Shown: positions 1 to 13,200 of the stretch, piece by piece | Layout of the letters: the number at the start of each line of letters is the position of its first letter | How positions within the stretch are numbered: the stretch's first letter is position 1 | Source: Chromobotia macracanthus | Lineage: Eukaryota > Chordata > Actinopteri > Cypriniformes > Botiidae | Direction: 5' to 3' | DNA: 64,000 nt | Assembly: GCA_036877525.1 (NCBI GenBank) | Contig: JAZGTH010000040.1 | Span: forward strand, 2,170,001 to 2,234,000 | Program-made: the position numbers and the translations under genes | The notes under the pieces: model-generated | What the model saw: only the letters and a program-made list of their open reading frames with translations | What the model was told of the DNA's origin: nothing | Database searches by the model: none

Positions 1-166
1 TTTACAGTAAATGAAATGCTTTGATAAACAATGAAGCGTTATTGTAGGTTTACACTGCAGAATTTAGTGTACTAAATTTAAGTATATGCTAGAAAAGTAT
101 ACAAGTATACAAATATATGCTAAAAAAAAAAAATCTACAAAAAATAATTTCCAAAATACCAAATAC

Positions 167-3100
167 TCCAGGTTTATGTTAGGAACAGTGCACTCTCTAT
201 CTGGTGTCAATAACAATGTGGATTTTAACAGAGTGTTGCCATCAACACTAAGACGCTTTTTGTTTGCACCAACATCCAAATCGATTTGGTACTGAATAAG
301 AAGTTCTTCCACTAAAAAAAAGAAAATTAAATTTTACTTAAAATCAGGACATTTTTAGATAAAATATTCACTGGACTAAAACAGAAACCTTACTTTGAAG
401 TCTTCCCTTTTTGGTGTCAAAGCAAACAGTAAACGTTATGATATCTTTGCTTGTTTGATGGTTTTGCTGAGAAAGAGGAATGACTTCAGGTTTAATTGTT
501 ATAGCCGGTTTGATAATCATGACAGGGATGGTCCTATAAAGGAAAAAAATATGAAGCAGAAATTGAAGGGAAGTTTACCCATTTCCCATATAACTCTCCA
601 GAATGCAATATATAAAAAAAACAATTGGGCAATTTGGTGCTATGTTTTACTCACTCAAAAACCGTCACTCTCCCTTGACTTCCAACAGCAATGCAAGGCT
701 TTCCTTGTTCTTTATTAGTTATGGAACTTACTGACTGACCAAAATGTACAAGTTTCATTTTAAAATCTGATGATGATATTTTCTGAGGAGAAGACAGCAA
801 ATGTGTATTAAAAATACAGTTAAAGTAAAATTCATTTTATGACATGCTTAATTGTGCTATTGAAACATTAATCATGAGTGCAAAGCTTGTACAGTATAGT
901 TCAGATATTGTAAATGATTTGTATCCATATTTGTATCAATGCACAATGTCTATAGCTGATTGCTATTTTTGTTGCATAGCAACGGTCTGTTTTTGCTTAC
1001 ATATAGGGAGGGTGACATTTAATCATTCAACTTAACAATAGAATAATACAAATTTGAATAAATATTTGAGTCCTTTGTTTTTATCACGTGGCAACTGTTT
1101 TATAAACTCAATCTGCTTTGCATCACAATGCCCTTCAGATGTACTACTGTATATTACACTGTAGGACAGCCTCTTGTATCTTATTGTTTAATTTTTTGTC
1201 TCCAAAGTCTGTGAATTCTGAAAATTTAAAAAGAATTTTCCACAATTTGTGTTGTAATCATATTGTGATTATATGTGAAACATATACTGAAACTCACTTG
1301 TGAAAGTTTTAGACCCTGTTCGAAGCCATTATAAATGTAAATGCTTCCGGAGTTTTCAGATTCAAGAGGAGCCCCCACTGCTACATCATTGTACTTGTTG
1401 CCATCAATGTCTCCTATAGAAGCAATGGCAGCTCCAAACCTGGCAAAGGTCTGTCCTGCATCGCCTCGTAGCTCCATGTACACACTCTCAAACCTTTTGT
1501 GCTGTTAGATGTTTAAGATGTTTTATTATTGTCTCACACACACAGTGTGATAATGATCTCCATAAGAATGATCTCATGGCAAACATAATCTTACCTCATT
1601 CAATCTGTACACTAGCACTTTGCCTTCCTCCCCGTCTTGATGGAAATGTGGTGCTCCAACTAACAGGTAATCTGTGTATCCATTTATATCCATGTCCAGG
1701 ACACAGAGAACCGATCCATAGTATGATCCAACCTATGCCAATTATATAATGCTTTATTATTATGATATTGGGGAATAAGTCAATTGAGGCTTCCAGCTAA
1801 TTGTAAGCTACATATAATAAATCTAGGCCTTGATTTAAAACATTTTGGTTTGCCTTTGAAATATGCTTGAAACTTAGTTTAAACAAATGGTGTGGTGTGT
1901 TAATATAAATGGTATAAGCCTAAAAAATTATAAATACTTTATACCTGTTCTCCCTGAAGCACATACTTCTTGGGCCCCTCAAATATAAATACTCCACCAG
2001 TCAAGTTATACCGTGGTGCACCAGATAGGTACAGTGTTTTAGTGGGTAAATGAGCAGAGGCGACACTGTAGCCTGTAATCAGGACAAAGTGCAAATTCAA
2101 TTACATTATAAAAATTATGCCCTAATATAGTCTGTAAACAGAGAGTAAAAGCTTATTTTTCATAGCAAGCTGACGTTTCTGTTTTAAATGTTCCATCTAT
2201 CACACAGTTGACTTTGCAAGGTAATTGGATATAAAATAGTTGTTTGCCATCATTATGTAATGTAATCCATTAAACAAACACAAAAGATAAACTAAAATGC
2301 TGTAATAAATTAAACAAACATGCTGAAGATACTTTGAAAACATTAGGAGAACCTAGAGCGTCACAAAAAGTCATCACATTAAACCAAAATGAGAACCGTC
2401 AAAGAACTGAACTGTAACAGGAGAAAAACAAAGGCAACTAAACTAGACACAGGTGAGTAACTAAGGCAACTGATAAGGAAGTATTTAAGGTCAATAATGA
2501 ATCATAATTAACTGAACTGAATACAACACAAACCAACACAAACACAAAACATTAAAATACAATACATCATCTTAACATGCTCACCTAAATAGGAAAATTT
2601 AGGTCCATTATTAGAGGCGTTTAAGAATTTTACAGTGTCCTCAGATTTTAAAATTAGACCACCACTCCAGTCATAAGCACCCACTGCTCCGAAAAGAATA
2701 GACTGCTGAACAGAAAGCAAGAACAAATGAAGAACAAACGTTCACTCATTTATATTAACAATTATTTGTATTTGTACAATTATTTGTATAGTGTAATTAT
2801 ATGGACACTTTGCAGTGCTTGATCTTGAATACAAGCTTTTAAAAATGTTGTTTGATTTATTTACTTCTGCTTACATCATGCATAATGTGTGAGCTGAATC
2901 CAGCTTCAGCCAGCTGTAACTGAAATCCTGCATTTTTCTGAGTACCTAAGATGGCACAGAAAGTGGTCACATGATGCAAAACTGATATTTACATGGTAAA
3001 ACTATGATAATGCATATTGATTTATTCTACAAAAAAATGACGGGGTTGCAGGTTTGTTTGATCATATCTTAAATTAACACAAATAAAACAGTGCATTAAA

Positions 3101-6100
3101 GGTTATGCTTTTCTAATGTGTGATAAACTGTCTTACCCTCAATTCCCTCAATTATGTTTTGTTCCAGTTGAGCAAGGATGTCGTCCAAAGCAGCATAATT
3201 AGAAACATTAAAAAACTTATTGGTATCTGCTATGTCCTTCATTTCTTGTACTGCCTCAGCATCAGACAGAAGAGTGTTACCTACCTACAGAAAATGTGAT
3301 GTTATTCCAAGAGTAGGCTATATGTTTTATGATTCGTCTTGTTTAGTAAATCACAGTTAAAATTAAATTACCTACGTAATAACACATGTAAGTGCATAAA
3401 GTACATAAATAAAGTGCCCCTATAGCTAAGCTGTAAAATACTATCAATAATTTCATAAAGCTGATATAATTATTTGGTTACACTTTAGTTTTTACACTTT
3501 TTGTGTGTAATGTCAAAAAATATTGATTAACGACACTATACTCACTATAAGATTAGGGTTAAGTAGTACATGCTGCTAATGAGCAAAAAACAGGACACTT
3601 ACTCCAATGGCAAAGCGAGTAATTCCTTTCATTTGTGGCATGTTCAAAACAACAGTAAGGTTCATTGGGTCTCCCAGAATTTTTCCATCAGATAAAACGA
3701 TGATAATTTTTTGGGAGTTATTTTTTGATCCATTCTCAGGGACGAAAATAGTTGTACTGTAAACAGCCAATGAAATCAGAAAGAACCATGACTTAACTGA
3801 TCATCAACAAATAAAGTACTTGATGGTAGTTATACACCTGTAAGCCATAAAATGTCTATAATTGTACAGCAGTGGAGAAAAACTCACAGAACGTGGTGGA
3901 TGGCTGAGGCAGTTTTTGTGCGATTACCAAGCTGCTGTATTTCCTTGACTCTTTTCAATGTCTTGGCACCATCCTTACTGTCTAGAAGTGAGAGTTCAGT
4001 CCTAATCATACTTCCATATTGCACTACTGCAAAGTCACACTAAAAAGAAACATTGATATTTTTTAAGTTAAAAAAAATCAAGTGTACAAAGGTACAAATA
4101 ATGTAATCAGACTATATACTGTAGATCACTTTGTCATGAACGTTTAGCAGAGTTTAGCAAAGTTTACCATGACAACAGAACTGAAGACATTGAGAAGACA
4201 CTCCAAATCATCTTCATTCAAGCCACACATTTTATTACTGTTCCCTGGGAAGTGAACCTATGATCTTATGATTCAAAGCACATTGCTCTACTAATAGAGC
4301 TACAGGAACACACAGACTATAGATGTAGGTGGGAAGATTTATTTGTTGTTTTATTTCTTAGTTTATTTTACAAGCAAATTCACAAAGGCAACATTTAAAC
4401 CAAACGATTGATCCTTTAAGTCATTTTAGTCATTAGTTTATTTATACAAGAATTTGGCTCGCTGTTGTTTCATGTTTGTGAATTTGTCTATGACTCCTTA
4501 AAGCATTAAATTGTACTTGGATTAATTTTTACTTGCCGTGTTCAGACTGAAATGACTTATGCTGACGCAGACTGATACAGCATTGTCTGGAACTAAGTTC
4601 ACGTAATGTAAAAACTAGAGGGCACCACCTCACCATAATATGTATTGCCACTGCTTGCAAACAACGTAAACTGTAAAAAAAGTCCATTCATTTTATGGAC
4701 ATTTCTGTTAACCCTAAAACTCAAAATAAAAAAAAAACTTTTGGGGGATTTTTGTGAAGGGTAATATATAATTGTTTAATTTCTACTTACATCAAAACAT
4801 GTTTGCCAAACACTATAGATGACATTGTACATAAAGTCTTTGGCTTTCTGAAATTCATCAGGTCGAATGCTGCCAGAACCATCCAGTACAAACACAATCT
4901 CTGTCCCAGCATCTACACCACAGAAACAATAAGGTTTAAATCAGTACAGAAAAGAATGAATCTGCTCCATGTATTTAATATTGCTGTATTTAAATCCTCT
5001 ACAGTATGTTGATACAACATCACCAGCATCATTTAATAAATGATTATAGAATATAATACTATACTATTCATTTATTATAAAAGGTTAACAAAGACTGGTA
5101 CCATCATCATCTTCATCTGCTGTTGTGTCTGTGGTCTTCTGGGCATCTCTTTTCATTCGCCGAGTGTTAACTTATTGACAATGGAAATATAAAGGTATAA
5201 ACATTTTGGCTTTATTACATTATCAATAAGACTCTTGAATTTATCACACTCAGGCAAAAATGTATAACTAGTTGATGTTTTCTCAGGTTTTCTCACCTTG
5301 ATTGATCTGTTGTCCATGGTAACGATTGTTATTGTTGTTACTGTTTTGTGTTGCATTTTCATTTAAAACTGGAATTAAAGAGTTATTGGGAGATCAGGGA
5401 TCGCATCAAAACTGAGTCTATTCCAGATGCCATTTTTTAAATTCCATCAATCAAATCAGCACAAAACATCTACAACATACCTAATTCAGCAGGATTCAGT
5501 TTGACTTTCCCCTTTGAATTTATCATTGTGCAATTCCCATTCAAATACTCAGTTGATGACTTCTTCATACGAACTTGATTACACATCTTGTGAGGAAAAA
5601 CCGAAACAGATATGTATAATTAAAATAATAAATATCTGTTTTTAGGCTTTGTAAATAGATTCTTTTACTGAAAAATTACTTGGATTATTGTTCTATTTAG
5701 CAGATAATAAAGATTTTATTAATTTTGTCACAGACAAATTTTGAATATCAGAAAGGTATTATATGTTTCATTGAGGTTTGACTAAGAGGAAATATCTATA
5801 GTTTTAAATGCTTTCAGTATTTTTGTTAAGGAAGTTCTGTCACCATAGTTTTGGGTGATGTCAAAATTTATGACTAACAGCATTTATGACTACCTCCTGA
5901 TAGTCACATCAACTAAGACATTGTCCCAAAATACTACAATATGAACAAAGTGTCAAGTAAATGAATATAAATAAAACATCAATAACTCTGTAGCGCTAGC
6001 AATATTTTTCACAAATTACTTTTCCACCATTTTCCTGTTCATATTCAAAAAGCCTATTTCCAGTTATCTAAAAGAGAACTGAGGAAGCTCTGTCTGTCAC

Positions 6101-7012
6101 TTTGCAGGGGAAACCAACTTTCTGTGGTTTTACTGTGAAACAGTTAGACAAAAAACCTTATGCAAGCTACTCTGTATGATTATAAACATTTCACTTCTCA
6201 TTCAACAAAGCTTCCCCAACAACACAACCTTTTATTAACCAAATCATTGAGAATGAAGCAGCAATTGTCCAAAACGTCTGTTGCATTTAACACATTCTGT
6301 ATTTAAAGAGGCTTTTAACATACCAGAAAATGTTCTTTCTCTGATATCACACTAGCAGCTACTGATGTTATCGGTCTCAGGCCTTTTCTTGTCTCATCTT
6401 TAAAAGAGTTATTGATTATTAAAAGATATTAAAAGGTGAGTTAGGTAATAATGTAACACAACAAAGGGTAAAGTCTTGAAAAGTCTTGAAGGACAAAAAC
6501 ATATAGTCTTACCGTGAGAAATGACCAAGACACAATTCTTCTCTAGTGTGCATTTGAAAAGATTTCCAGTTGTGGGGGAAGGAACAAAAACTCTAAAATA
6601 GAATAAATGATGATATCATTTGCCTGACCGATCTCATTGTGCTTTATGGTGAATGTTTATCAATACAACATATATCTGCTATCTCCAAAAATGTCTCTCA
6701 TAAGTGACTAACCCTTCTGACGACTGAATGACGGTTTGCCCAAAAAGTGGATCATCATTTGTAAAATGCTTCACTGGTAAAAGTTGAAGGTTGAACCCGT
6801 TGACATTACATATTACTGTAATATACAAAATAATCAGTGGGAACTCATGAATTTGTGACTGAGGAAATATGCATTCAATAAGACAAAGTAATAAAATTGA
6901 TTATTTATGTTTTATTTTAATAATATTTTTTGCAAGGTTCATTTACCAAGAGCTTTAAAAACAAAAAGGTAAATAAGTACATACCAATCATAAATATCAG
7001 TCCTCTGTACAT
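167..7012 (-). CDS. itgae: Integrin alpha subunit with I domain, alpha-E-like (5' part; continues past left edge)
   Basis: This is a leukocyte-type integrin alpha chain, a cell-surface adhesion receptor that pairs with a beta chain. Nineteen exons keep phase: 6985-7012, 6713-6815, 6513-6592, 6324-6397, 5481-5586, 5297-5368, 5102-5170, 4791-4912, 3888-4039, 3603-3756, 3137-3284, 2875-2945, 2585-2702, 1945-2072, 1595-1732, 1298-1501, 655-782, 394-533, 167-311 (about 726 residues). It has a short signal peptide starting MYRGLIF. The I domain begins near residue 178, with MIDAS motif DGSGS at 188-192. Later FG-GAP blades carry calcium loops (DMDINGYTD, DIDGNKYND). Calf, membrane and tail exons lie outside the window. 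Two extra exons just before the I domain encode an Asn-rich stretch, then RRMKR and an acidic ADEDDD run. That resembles the alpha-E X domain, so the subtype is inferred; other I-domain alphas are possible. An intron carries a tRNA-derived SINE. Confidence 0.85.
4240..4311 (-). repeat. tRNA-derived SINE head in integrin intron
   Basis: On the minus strand it starts GTTCCTGTAGCTCTATTAGT and ends in a B-box-like region closing with CCAGGGAAC, matching the element at 42269. The same insertion is present in the second integrin copy at 14078-14149, so it predates the duplication. Confidence 0.65.
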
Positions 7013-7358
7013 TTTGTGAATTTGATAAATCCCACACTTTAAGAAAACCATGTCTATAGAGCATTTAGCAGAACCAGCAGAGAAAACAGCTCATTGTGGT
7101 CTTGAAAAATAGAACAACGAAGATGCTGTCGGTATGAGCATTTGAACCCTCCCCCTCTGCAAACTTCACATGCACCTCTGAATGCGTTTTCTGCATGGGG
7201 AAGTAAATATTCACTAAAACCATGAGCAAAATATTGTGGCAACACTGAACATTATGTAGCTCCCTTTAATCATGTTTTTAAGTTGTAAAGCAACTTACAA
7301 ATATGTGTACTTGTGCTTTTGGTACTTTCTGAGTTATTTTGACATTATAATTTTTTAG
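7013..7358. other. Head-to-head spacer between integrin start and Ig V exon
   Basis: This separates the integrin start codon (minus) from the orphan Ig V exon (plus). The first 240 bases are nearly identical to the stretch upstream of the second integrin copy (19580-19850). It must hold the integrin promoter, but I see no clear TATA box and no signal-peptide exon for the Ig gene. Confidence 0.4.
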
Positions 7359-7706
7359 CGCTGGACTACTGCAAAGGAAAGTGTGAAAATGAGATCACAT
7401 GCAGCGCTTCTTTGAAATCTGAGGTCTTACTTCCTTGTTACTTTGATATCAGCTTTGGCAATAACACAGCCAATAAAGCAGAGACAGCGAGATGGAGTCA
7501 CTTTTCTAGTCTCCTAAAAATCACACAAGATGGGAATGTTGTCTTTGATAATCCCAGAGAAGGACGACTGACGGTTTTTGCCAACCTGGCTACTGGAGGA
7601 AACTTCTCCATCCTTATCAATGATCTACAGACCTCAGATCTTGGCACATACTATTGTGAGATGAACCGGGAATGCTGGAGAGTGGAGATCACAGAATCAG
7701 CTCATA
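7359..7706 (+). pseudogene. Orphan Ig V-set exon (Ig receptor family, copy 1)
   Basis: A single 348-nt phase 1-1 exon between an AG acceptor and a GT donor encodes one V-set Ig domain. Visible V-set marks are LPCYF (first Cys), the core Trp in ARWSHF, and DLGTYYC (second Cys), with extra cysteines in CKGKCEN and RECWRV. It is nearly identical to the V exon at 21311-21658. No signal exon lies upstream. Downstream homology ends at about 7765, where an A-rich tract and a LINE fragment begin, so no membrane exon follows. It is most likely a gene fragment left by rearrangement; the V frame itself is intact. Confidence 0.75.
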
Positions 7707-7778
7707 GTAAAAAATATTTTGGAAAACACTGAAGATTTGTCTACAGCTTAACCATAATATTTGCAATACACACAGGAA

Positions 7779-8112
<334 letters not shown>

Positions 8113-8245
8113 ATGTGCATTTACATATGTGTATACACACACACACAGTGTGTGTGTACATAAAGTGTGCATACAAGACCAAGTGAACAGGAACTTGTAA
8201 TAAAACCTTGTTATGTCATGTGTGAGGTAGTTAAAGTTAAAGTGC

Positions 8246-9236
8246 AATGTATGGAGGAGGGTGGGGATGGGTTGAGATTATGTCAGTTCACACTGAGTAA
8301 TCGGGACAGCTGGACGATAGAAGCTGTCCCTTAGTCAGCTTGTGTGTGTCTGGATGCAGCGGTACCGTCTGCCTGAGGGCAGTAGGGAGAGCAGACCGTG
8401 ACTAGGGTGGCTAGAGTCGCTAATAATCCTCTGTGCCTTTCTCAGACACCGCCTGTTGTAAATATCCTGGAGGGAGGGAAGCTCACCTCCTATGATGTAG
8501 CTGGCAGTTCGCATAACCCTCTGCAGGGCCTTGCGGTTAAGGGCGGTGGAGTTCCCATACCAGGCTGTAATCCAACCAGACAGAATGCTCTCCACAGTGC
8601 AGGTGTAGAATGATCTGAGGATGTCGCCGTTCATACCAAACTTCCTCAGACGCCTGAGGTAGAAGAGATTCTTCACCACTACATCTGTGTGAGCGGACCA
8701 TGTGAGGTCCTCAGTGATATGAACACAGAGGAACTTAAAGCTGTTGACCCGCTCCACTGGTGACCCATTGATGGTGATGGGGGTGTGTTCTCTTTCCTGT
8801 TTCCTGAAGTCCACAACAAACTCTTTGGCCTTGTCGATGTTGAGTGAGAGGTGGTTCTCCTGACACCAGTGTGTCAGAGCACGCACCTCTTCTCTGTAGG
8901 CCGTCTCGTTGTTGTCGGTGATCAGGCCTACCACCGTTATGTCATCAGCAAATTTCACAATAACATTAGAGCTGTGTGTGGCCACACAGTCGTGGGTGTA
9001 TAGGGAGTACAGGAGGGGGCTCAGAACGCAGCCCTGAGGGGCTCCAGTGTTGAGGATCAGCGGGGAGGAGATGTTATTGCCCATTCTAACCACATGACGC
9101 CTGCCTGATAGGAAGGCCAGGATCCAGCTGCACAGGGAGCTGTTCAGACCCAGAGCCCGTAGTTTCATATCAAGCTTTAAGGGCACTATGGTGTTGAATG
9201 CTGAGCTGTAGTCCACGAACAGCATTCTCACATAAG
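8246..9236 (-). mobile_element. 5'-truncated LINE, reverse transcriptase C-terminal part
   Basis: A minus-strand open frame at 8335-9231 (298 aa) is the palm-to-C-terminal part of a non-LTR retrotransposon reverse transcriptase. It shows FVDYSSAFNT at the start, GAPQGCVLSP, and the catalytic FADD motif in KFADDITVV. The thumb region follows, with a C-terminal segment of the kind seen in fish CR1/L2/Rex-type LINEs (ALNRKALQRV, SGRRYRCI). The endonuclease and the upstream part of the reverse transcriptase are absent, as expected from 5' truncation. A short TG/AC microsatellite lies at 8136-8154 beyond its 3' end. The clade call is from memory of motif style and is tentative. Confidence 0.85.
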
Positions 9237-9562
9237 TGTTCTTTTGCTTACGTTTGTAAGTGCAATGGCATCATCAGTAGAGCGGTTGTCACGAATATTA
9301 TTCGCTAAACACGAGAATGCAATAGTACAAAACCCACTTTCAAGCTTATCACAAAAACAATAATTATTAATATTTGATCACAGTTACCATTCATCAGTAG
9401 AAAAACATACATGAGATATAGATAAGTGATCAATTTCTGGGGCTGCAAAATCACATCCCCCATCTAAAGGGAGGTGTGAATATATAGAGGAAATGACATC
9501 AGTCTTTCTATTTCTGACTTGTTCATCCTGAACGTTTTGATCTTTTGTTGCATTTACATTGA

Positions 9563-10010
9563 ATGACATGCATCATGTATATTTCACAGTTTGGAATATT
9601 ATTTTGTTTTCTTAATTAATGCTTATGTTAATTCTTCTTGTAGAAAATAATGAGTTAAACCCCTGGATATACTTTGCTGCTGGAGCTTTTTATTGCATTC
9701 TATCTGTTTTCAAGACTCCGTGGTGAGCTTTGATTTTCCTTTCATTTTGAAATGCAAGAATAAAGAGTCTAGAGGTTATGTACTCAAATATATGTTGCAA
9801 GATTAGCTTTGATATAAATAATTCTCTTGTCTTGGGCAGACAACTGGAAAACAAATTAATCAAAATCTAATTCTGTTAATGGAGTACAGAGTGAAGGTAA
9901 ACTGTACTAGAATCCTAATTTGAGTCTTTAAGTTTCTGATTTAGTTTTCCATTTTATTGACCTTTAAAAAAATCATTTGACTCTAGGTAACCACGCACAA
10001 GAGACACAGA
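9563..10010 (+). pseudogene. Decayed Ig receptor copy 2 (signal and membrane exons, V exon lost)
   Basis: The signal-peptide exon (from the ATG at 9563; reads MTCIMYISQFGILFCF) is followed after only about 25 bases by the acceptor of the membrane exon (9644-9722). The V exon and both flanking introns are therefore deleted. The membrane exon lacks 17 nt within the hydrophobic core compared with the copy at 25098-25193, which shifts the frame. The first tail exon (9840-9896) has an in-frame TAA. The next tail exon starts at 9987 and stops matching near 10010. Upstream sequence 9293-9557 matches the promoter region of the copy at 24303. This is clearly a pseudogene. Confidence 0.85.
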
Positions 10011-10536
10011 ATACAGAACAGTACGCCGTACTGTAGGCGTACCATACTCACTAATGTTGCAACAAAGTTTGCGTCTAGACATGTGAACTTGTATCACATG
10101 TACTTTGTAACAGGATGTGGTGAATATGGTAGGAAACCTGTATATCTGAGGTAAGAAGAGACTAGGCTACAGGCTGAAACATTGCAAAAATAAATCTATA
10201 TACTTTCCCCCATTTTGAAATGGTAAAAAATCTAACCACATAATCTACTTTTAGTTCATCCAGGTTTTTTAGAATCTAAAAAAATTTAATTTAAATTTTT
10301 TTTTTACTTTTTTGTTATTTTTGGAAACTGGCAGTTTGCATAGGCTGAGAAAGCACACCCGCATGTTCACATGAAGAGACTAGTGTGTGTTGTGTGAAGG
10401 GACTGTCTGTCTTGTAGTTTGTAAAGTTTATGGCAAGTTTGCATTGATACGTTGAGGTTCATTATATATTTGTTTATATATATATAAATTGTGCTTTTGG
10501 TACTTTCTGAGTTATTTTGACATTATAATTTTTTAG

Positions 10537-11822
10537 CGCTGGACTACTGCAAAGGAAAGTGTGAAAATGAGATCACATGCAGCGCTTCTTTGAAATCTGA
10601 GGTTTTACTCCCTTGTTACTTTGATACCAGCTTTGGCAATAACACAGCCAATAAAGCAGAGACAGTGAGAGTTTTTGCCAACCTGGCTACTAGAGGAAAC
10701 TTCTCCATCCTTATCTATGATCTACAGACCTCACCTACAGGCCTATTGGCAAATACCGTTGTGAGCTGAACAGGGAATGCTGGAGAGTGGAGATCACAGA
10801 ATCAGCCCATCCAGGCTGACAGTAAGTCCTCAAAAATATGTTGGAAAATCTGCCACTGTCGTACATTTGCCAACAGTGGCAAACAAAAAATGGTGAGAAA
10901 TGCTATTAAAATATATACTGGGCAATCCTAACAATATCATTGATTATTAAACCAATTTGGGTAAGTGCTTTTGAAACAAGCAGTCCAGTAAGGCATTCAA
11001 GTAATTATGCTTAGTTATGTTCATTTTTGTTGTGGAAAATAATGAGTCAAACCCCTGGATATACTTTGCTGCTGGAGCTGGATTATTTATTCTGCTCTTT
11101 ATTGCATTCTATCTGTTTTCAAGATTCCATGGTGAGCTTTGATTTTCCTGTCATTTTGAAATGCAAGAATAAAGAGTCTAGAGATTATTTACTCATAAAT
11201 GTTGCAAGATCAGCTTAAAGAATTATTAATATAAAGAATTATTAATATAAAGAATTTATTTTCTTGGACAGAAAACTGGAAAACAAATTCATCAGAATCT
11301 AATTCTGTTAAGGGAGTACAGAGTGAAGGTAAACTGTACTAGGATCCTAATTTGAGTCTTTTTGACCCTTTTAAAAATCATTTGTTTTAGGTAACCATGC
11401 ACGAAAGACACAGAATACACAAAGCAATGAGCACAGAAATAGAAACAACAGGGGTAAGAAATTGATATTTTTAAAATAATAATTAGTTATTAGCAAGTGT
11501 TTTAAAAAAATCATTCATGAGATTAAAATAAGACAGAACTAAAAAAAAACTTTACATTGGCCTTCATGTAATGACATTCATGTATTTTGTGAATCAAAAT
11601 ACTTTTTGAGGCCACTGTATATACGCTGTACTTTATGGCACACAGAAGAGAACAAGCAGAATGGATTGGAGATGGATGTTACATATATGTCAGAAACTCA
11701 GAAGGAAGAACCCAGTTGCAGAACAGCTTTTGAAAAAAATAAATTTAAACAAAAACACCCACAAGGGGGCAGAACATGAACCAAAACAGGACTTAAGAAA
11801 ACAAAATCAAAACAAGACTAGA

Positions 11823-11915
<93 letters not shown>

Positions 11916-12640
11916 GGTGAGCTCAAAAACTAGACAGATTTCTTGACTTCTAAGTGACAAGATGGCCAGCACAAGATGGCCATGTGCTTCCACAGAACAC
12001 AAAGACAGAGCATGAGTCTAGATCTAGGATTGAGTCAGGATCCAAACATCATGCTCTAACACAAAACACAAGGGTTGTCAGGATCCTGGCGAGAGAATTT
12101 AGGAAAAACTCAAGACAAGAAGCCCTGACAGTATATACAGTAGCAGTTATATTATCTTACATTTTAGAATTTCAACAGATGAAAATCTAGTCATTTCTGT
12201 TTGGAGATTTGAGAGAATTTTAGAATGTTTTGATGTCTCCCACTTGAATCAACATTTTTGTCTTTTAACCCTTTATTTAAGGTCAGAGTCAGGGAAATAC
12301 AACTGTTTATGGTAGGCTATGCTTTATTTGACTTTTGTTAAAACTATATTAGATTTTTTTCTTTTCTCACTATAATTTATGAGCACATTCTATTTTTTTA
12401 ACATAAAGAAAATGATATACATGCTCCAAATCAAGTTACTGGTGTGCAGCAGAGACATAATCTACAGAGAGGTGACTTATTGTTCTTGAATCTTTATTTT
12501 TACATCATTACTGTATTTTAAAAAAGATATCTATAATAAATATCTAACATTAAATATCAGCTTTTTAGAACAGTTCCTGTGCCAACTACAAGTCAGCAGC
12601 TAAATTCAGAATCGTACATTCAATCTCATACACATGTCCT
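10537..12640 (+). pseudogene. Decayed Ig receptor copy 3
   Basis: Exon remnants in order are V (10537-10821), membrane (11036-11131) and tail (11272-11328, 11391-11453, 11646 onward, 12282-12311, 12409-12471, 12560 onward). The V exon has lost about 90 nt around the core Trp and is frameshifted before the second Cys. The acceptor of the membrane exon reads TGG where the other copies have TAG. The tail exon near 12563 has an in-frame TAG and then runs into a minisatellite. No signal exon is found. It shares tail exons with the copy at 24303-26914, including the TTVYEND segment. An internally deleted MITE remains at 11551-11625. Confidence 0.8.
11826..11913. repeat. (TA)n microsatellite
   Basis: About 88 bases of nearly perfect TA repeat within an intron of the decayed Ig copy 3. 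Confidence 0.95.
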
Positions 12641-12778
12641 CAACACACACTCACTCTCATACATACGTCCTCACATACACTTACTCTCACAAACACATCC
12701 TCACATACACTCACTCTCATACACATATTCTTATATACACTCACTCTCATACACATGCATCCTCACATACACTCTCAG
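12606..12778 (+). repeat. Minisatellite of about 36-bp units
   Basis: Imperfect repeats built on CTCACATACACTCACTCT and CATACACAT. They begin inside what would be a tail exon of Ig copy 3 and replace the rest of that exon. Confidence 0.8.
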
Positions 12779-13002
12779 ACGTGATCAAAAGTAGAAAAGA
12801 GCACATCAAAAAAGCAAATGGCGATCAGTCTAAAGGTTCTTTCACTTTATGTAATAGTTAGTTTCTGTTATTTTACATTTTGTTTCTGGCACCCCAGCTG
12901 CCAGAAAATTACAGGGGTTTTTTACAGGTTTTGTTTACATTGTAACACAAAACTGCTTTTTTTTATTAAAGTCTAATGTGTGATCTCTCTTACCCTCAAT
13001 AC

Positions 13003-13200
13003 CCTCAATTCCCTTAATACCCTCAATTCCCTCAGTTCCCTCAATTCCCTCAATACCCTCAATTCCCTTAATACCCTCAATTCCCTCAGTTCCCTCAATT
13101 CCCTCAATACCCTCAATTCCCTTAATACCCTCAATTCCCTCAGTTTCCTCAATTCTCCCAATTCTCCTAATTCCCTTAATACCCTCAATTCCCTCAATTA
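13003..13200 (-). repeat. In-frame coding minisatellite (Ile-Glu-Gly repeats)
   Basis: 9-nt units of the type CCCTCAATT/CCCTTAATA on the plus strand read on the minus strand as repeats of IEG, with variants IKG and TEG. They form a higher-order unit of about 18 residues (54 nt). The array adds 63 codons to the exon at 12994-13330; the equivalent exon of the first integrin copy (3137-3284) has only the seed IIEGIEG. A few units (IRRIGRIEET) are degenerate. The length is a multiple of three, so the frame is kept up to the donor site. Confidence 0.9.

Noticed and set aside
9644..9722. Functional membrane exon for the orphan V exon at 7359
   Set aside because: It lacks 17 nt, which shifts the frame, and the next exon has a stop; a LINE and the A tract separate it from the V exon.
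12634..12861. Plus-strand frame rich in HTHS repeats
   Set aside because: It is a translation of a minisatellite inside a decayed Ig copy.
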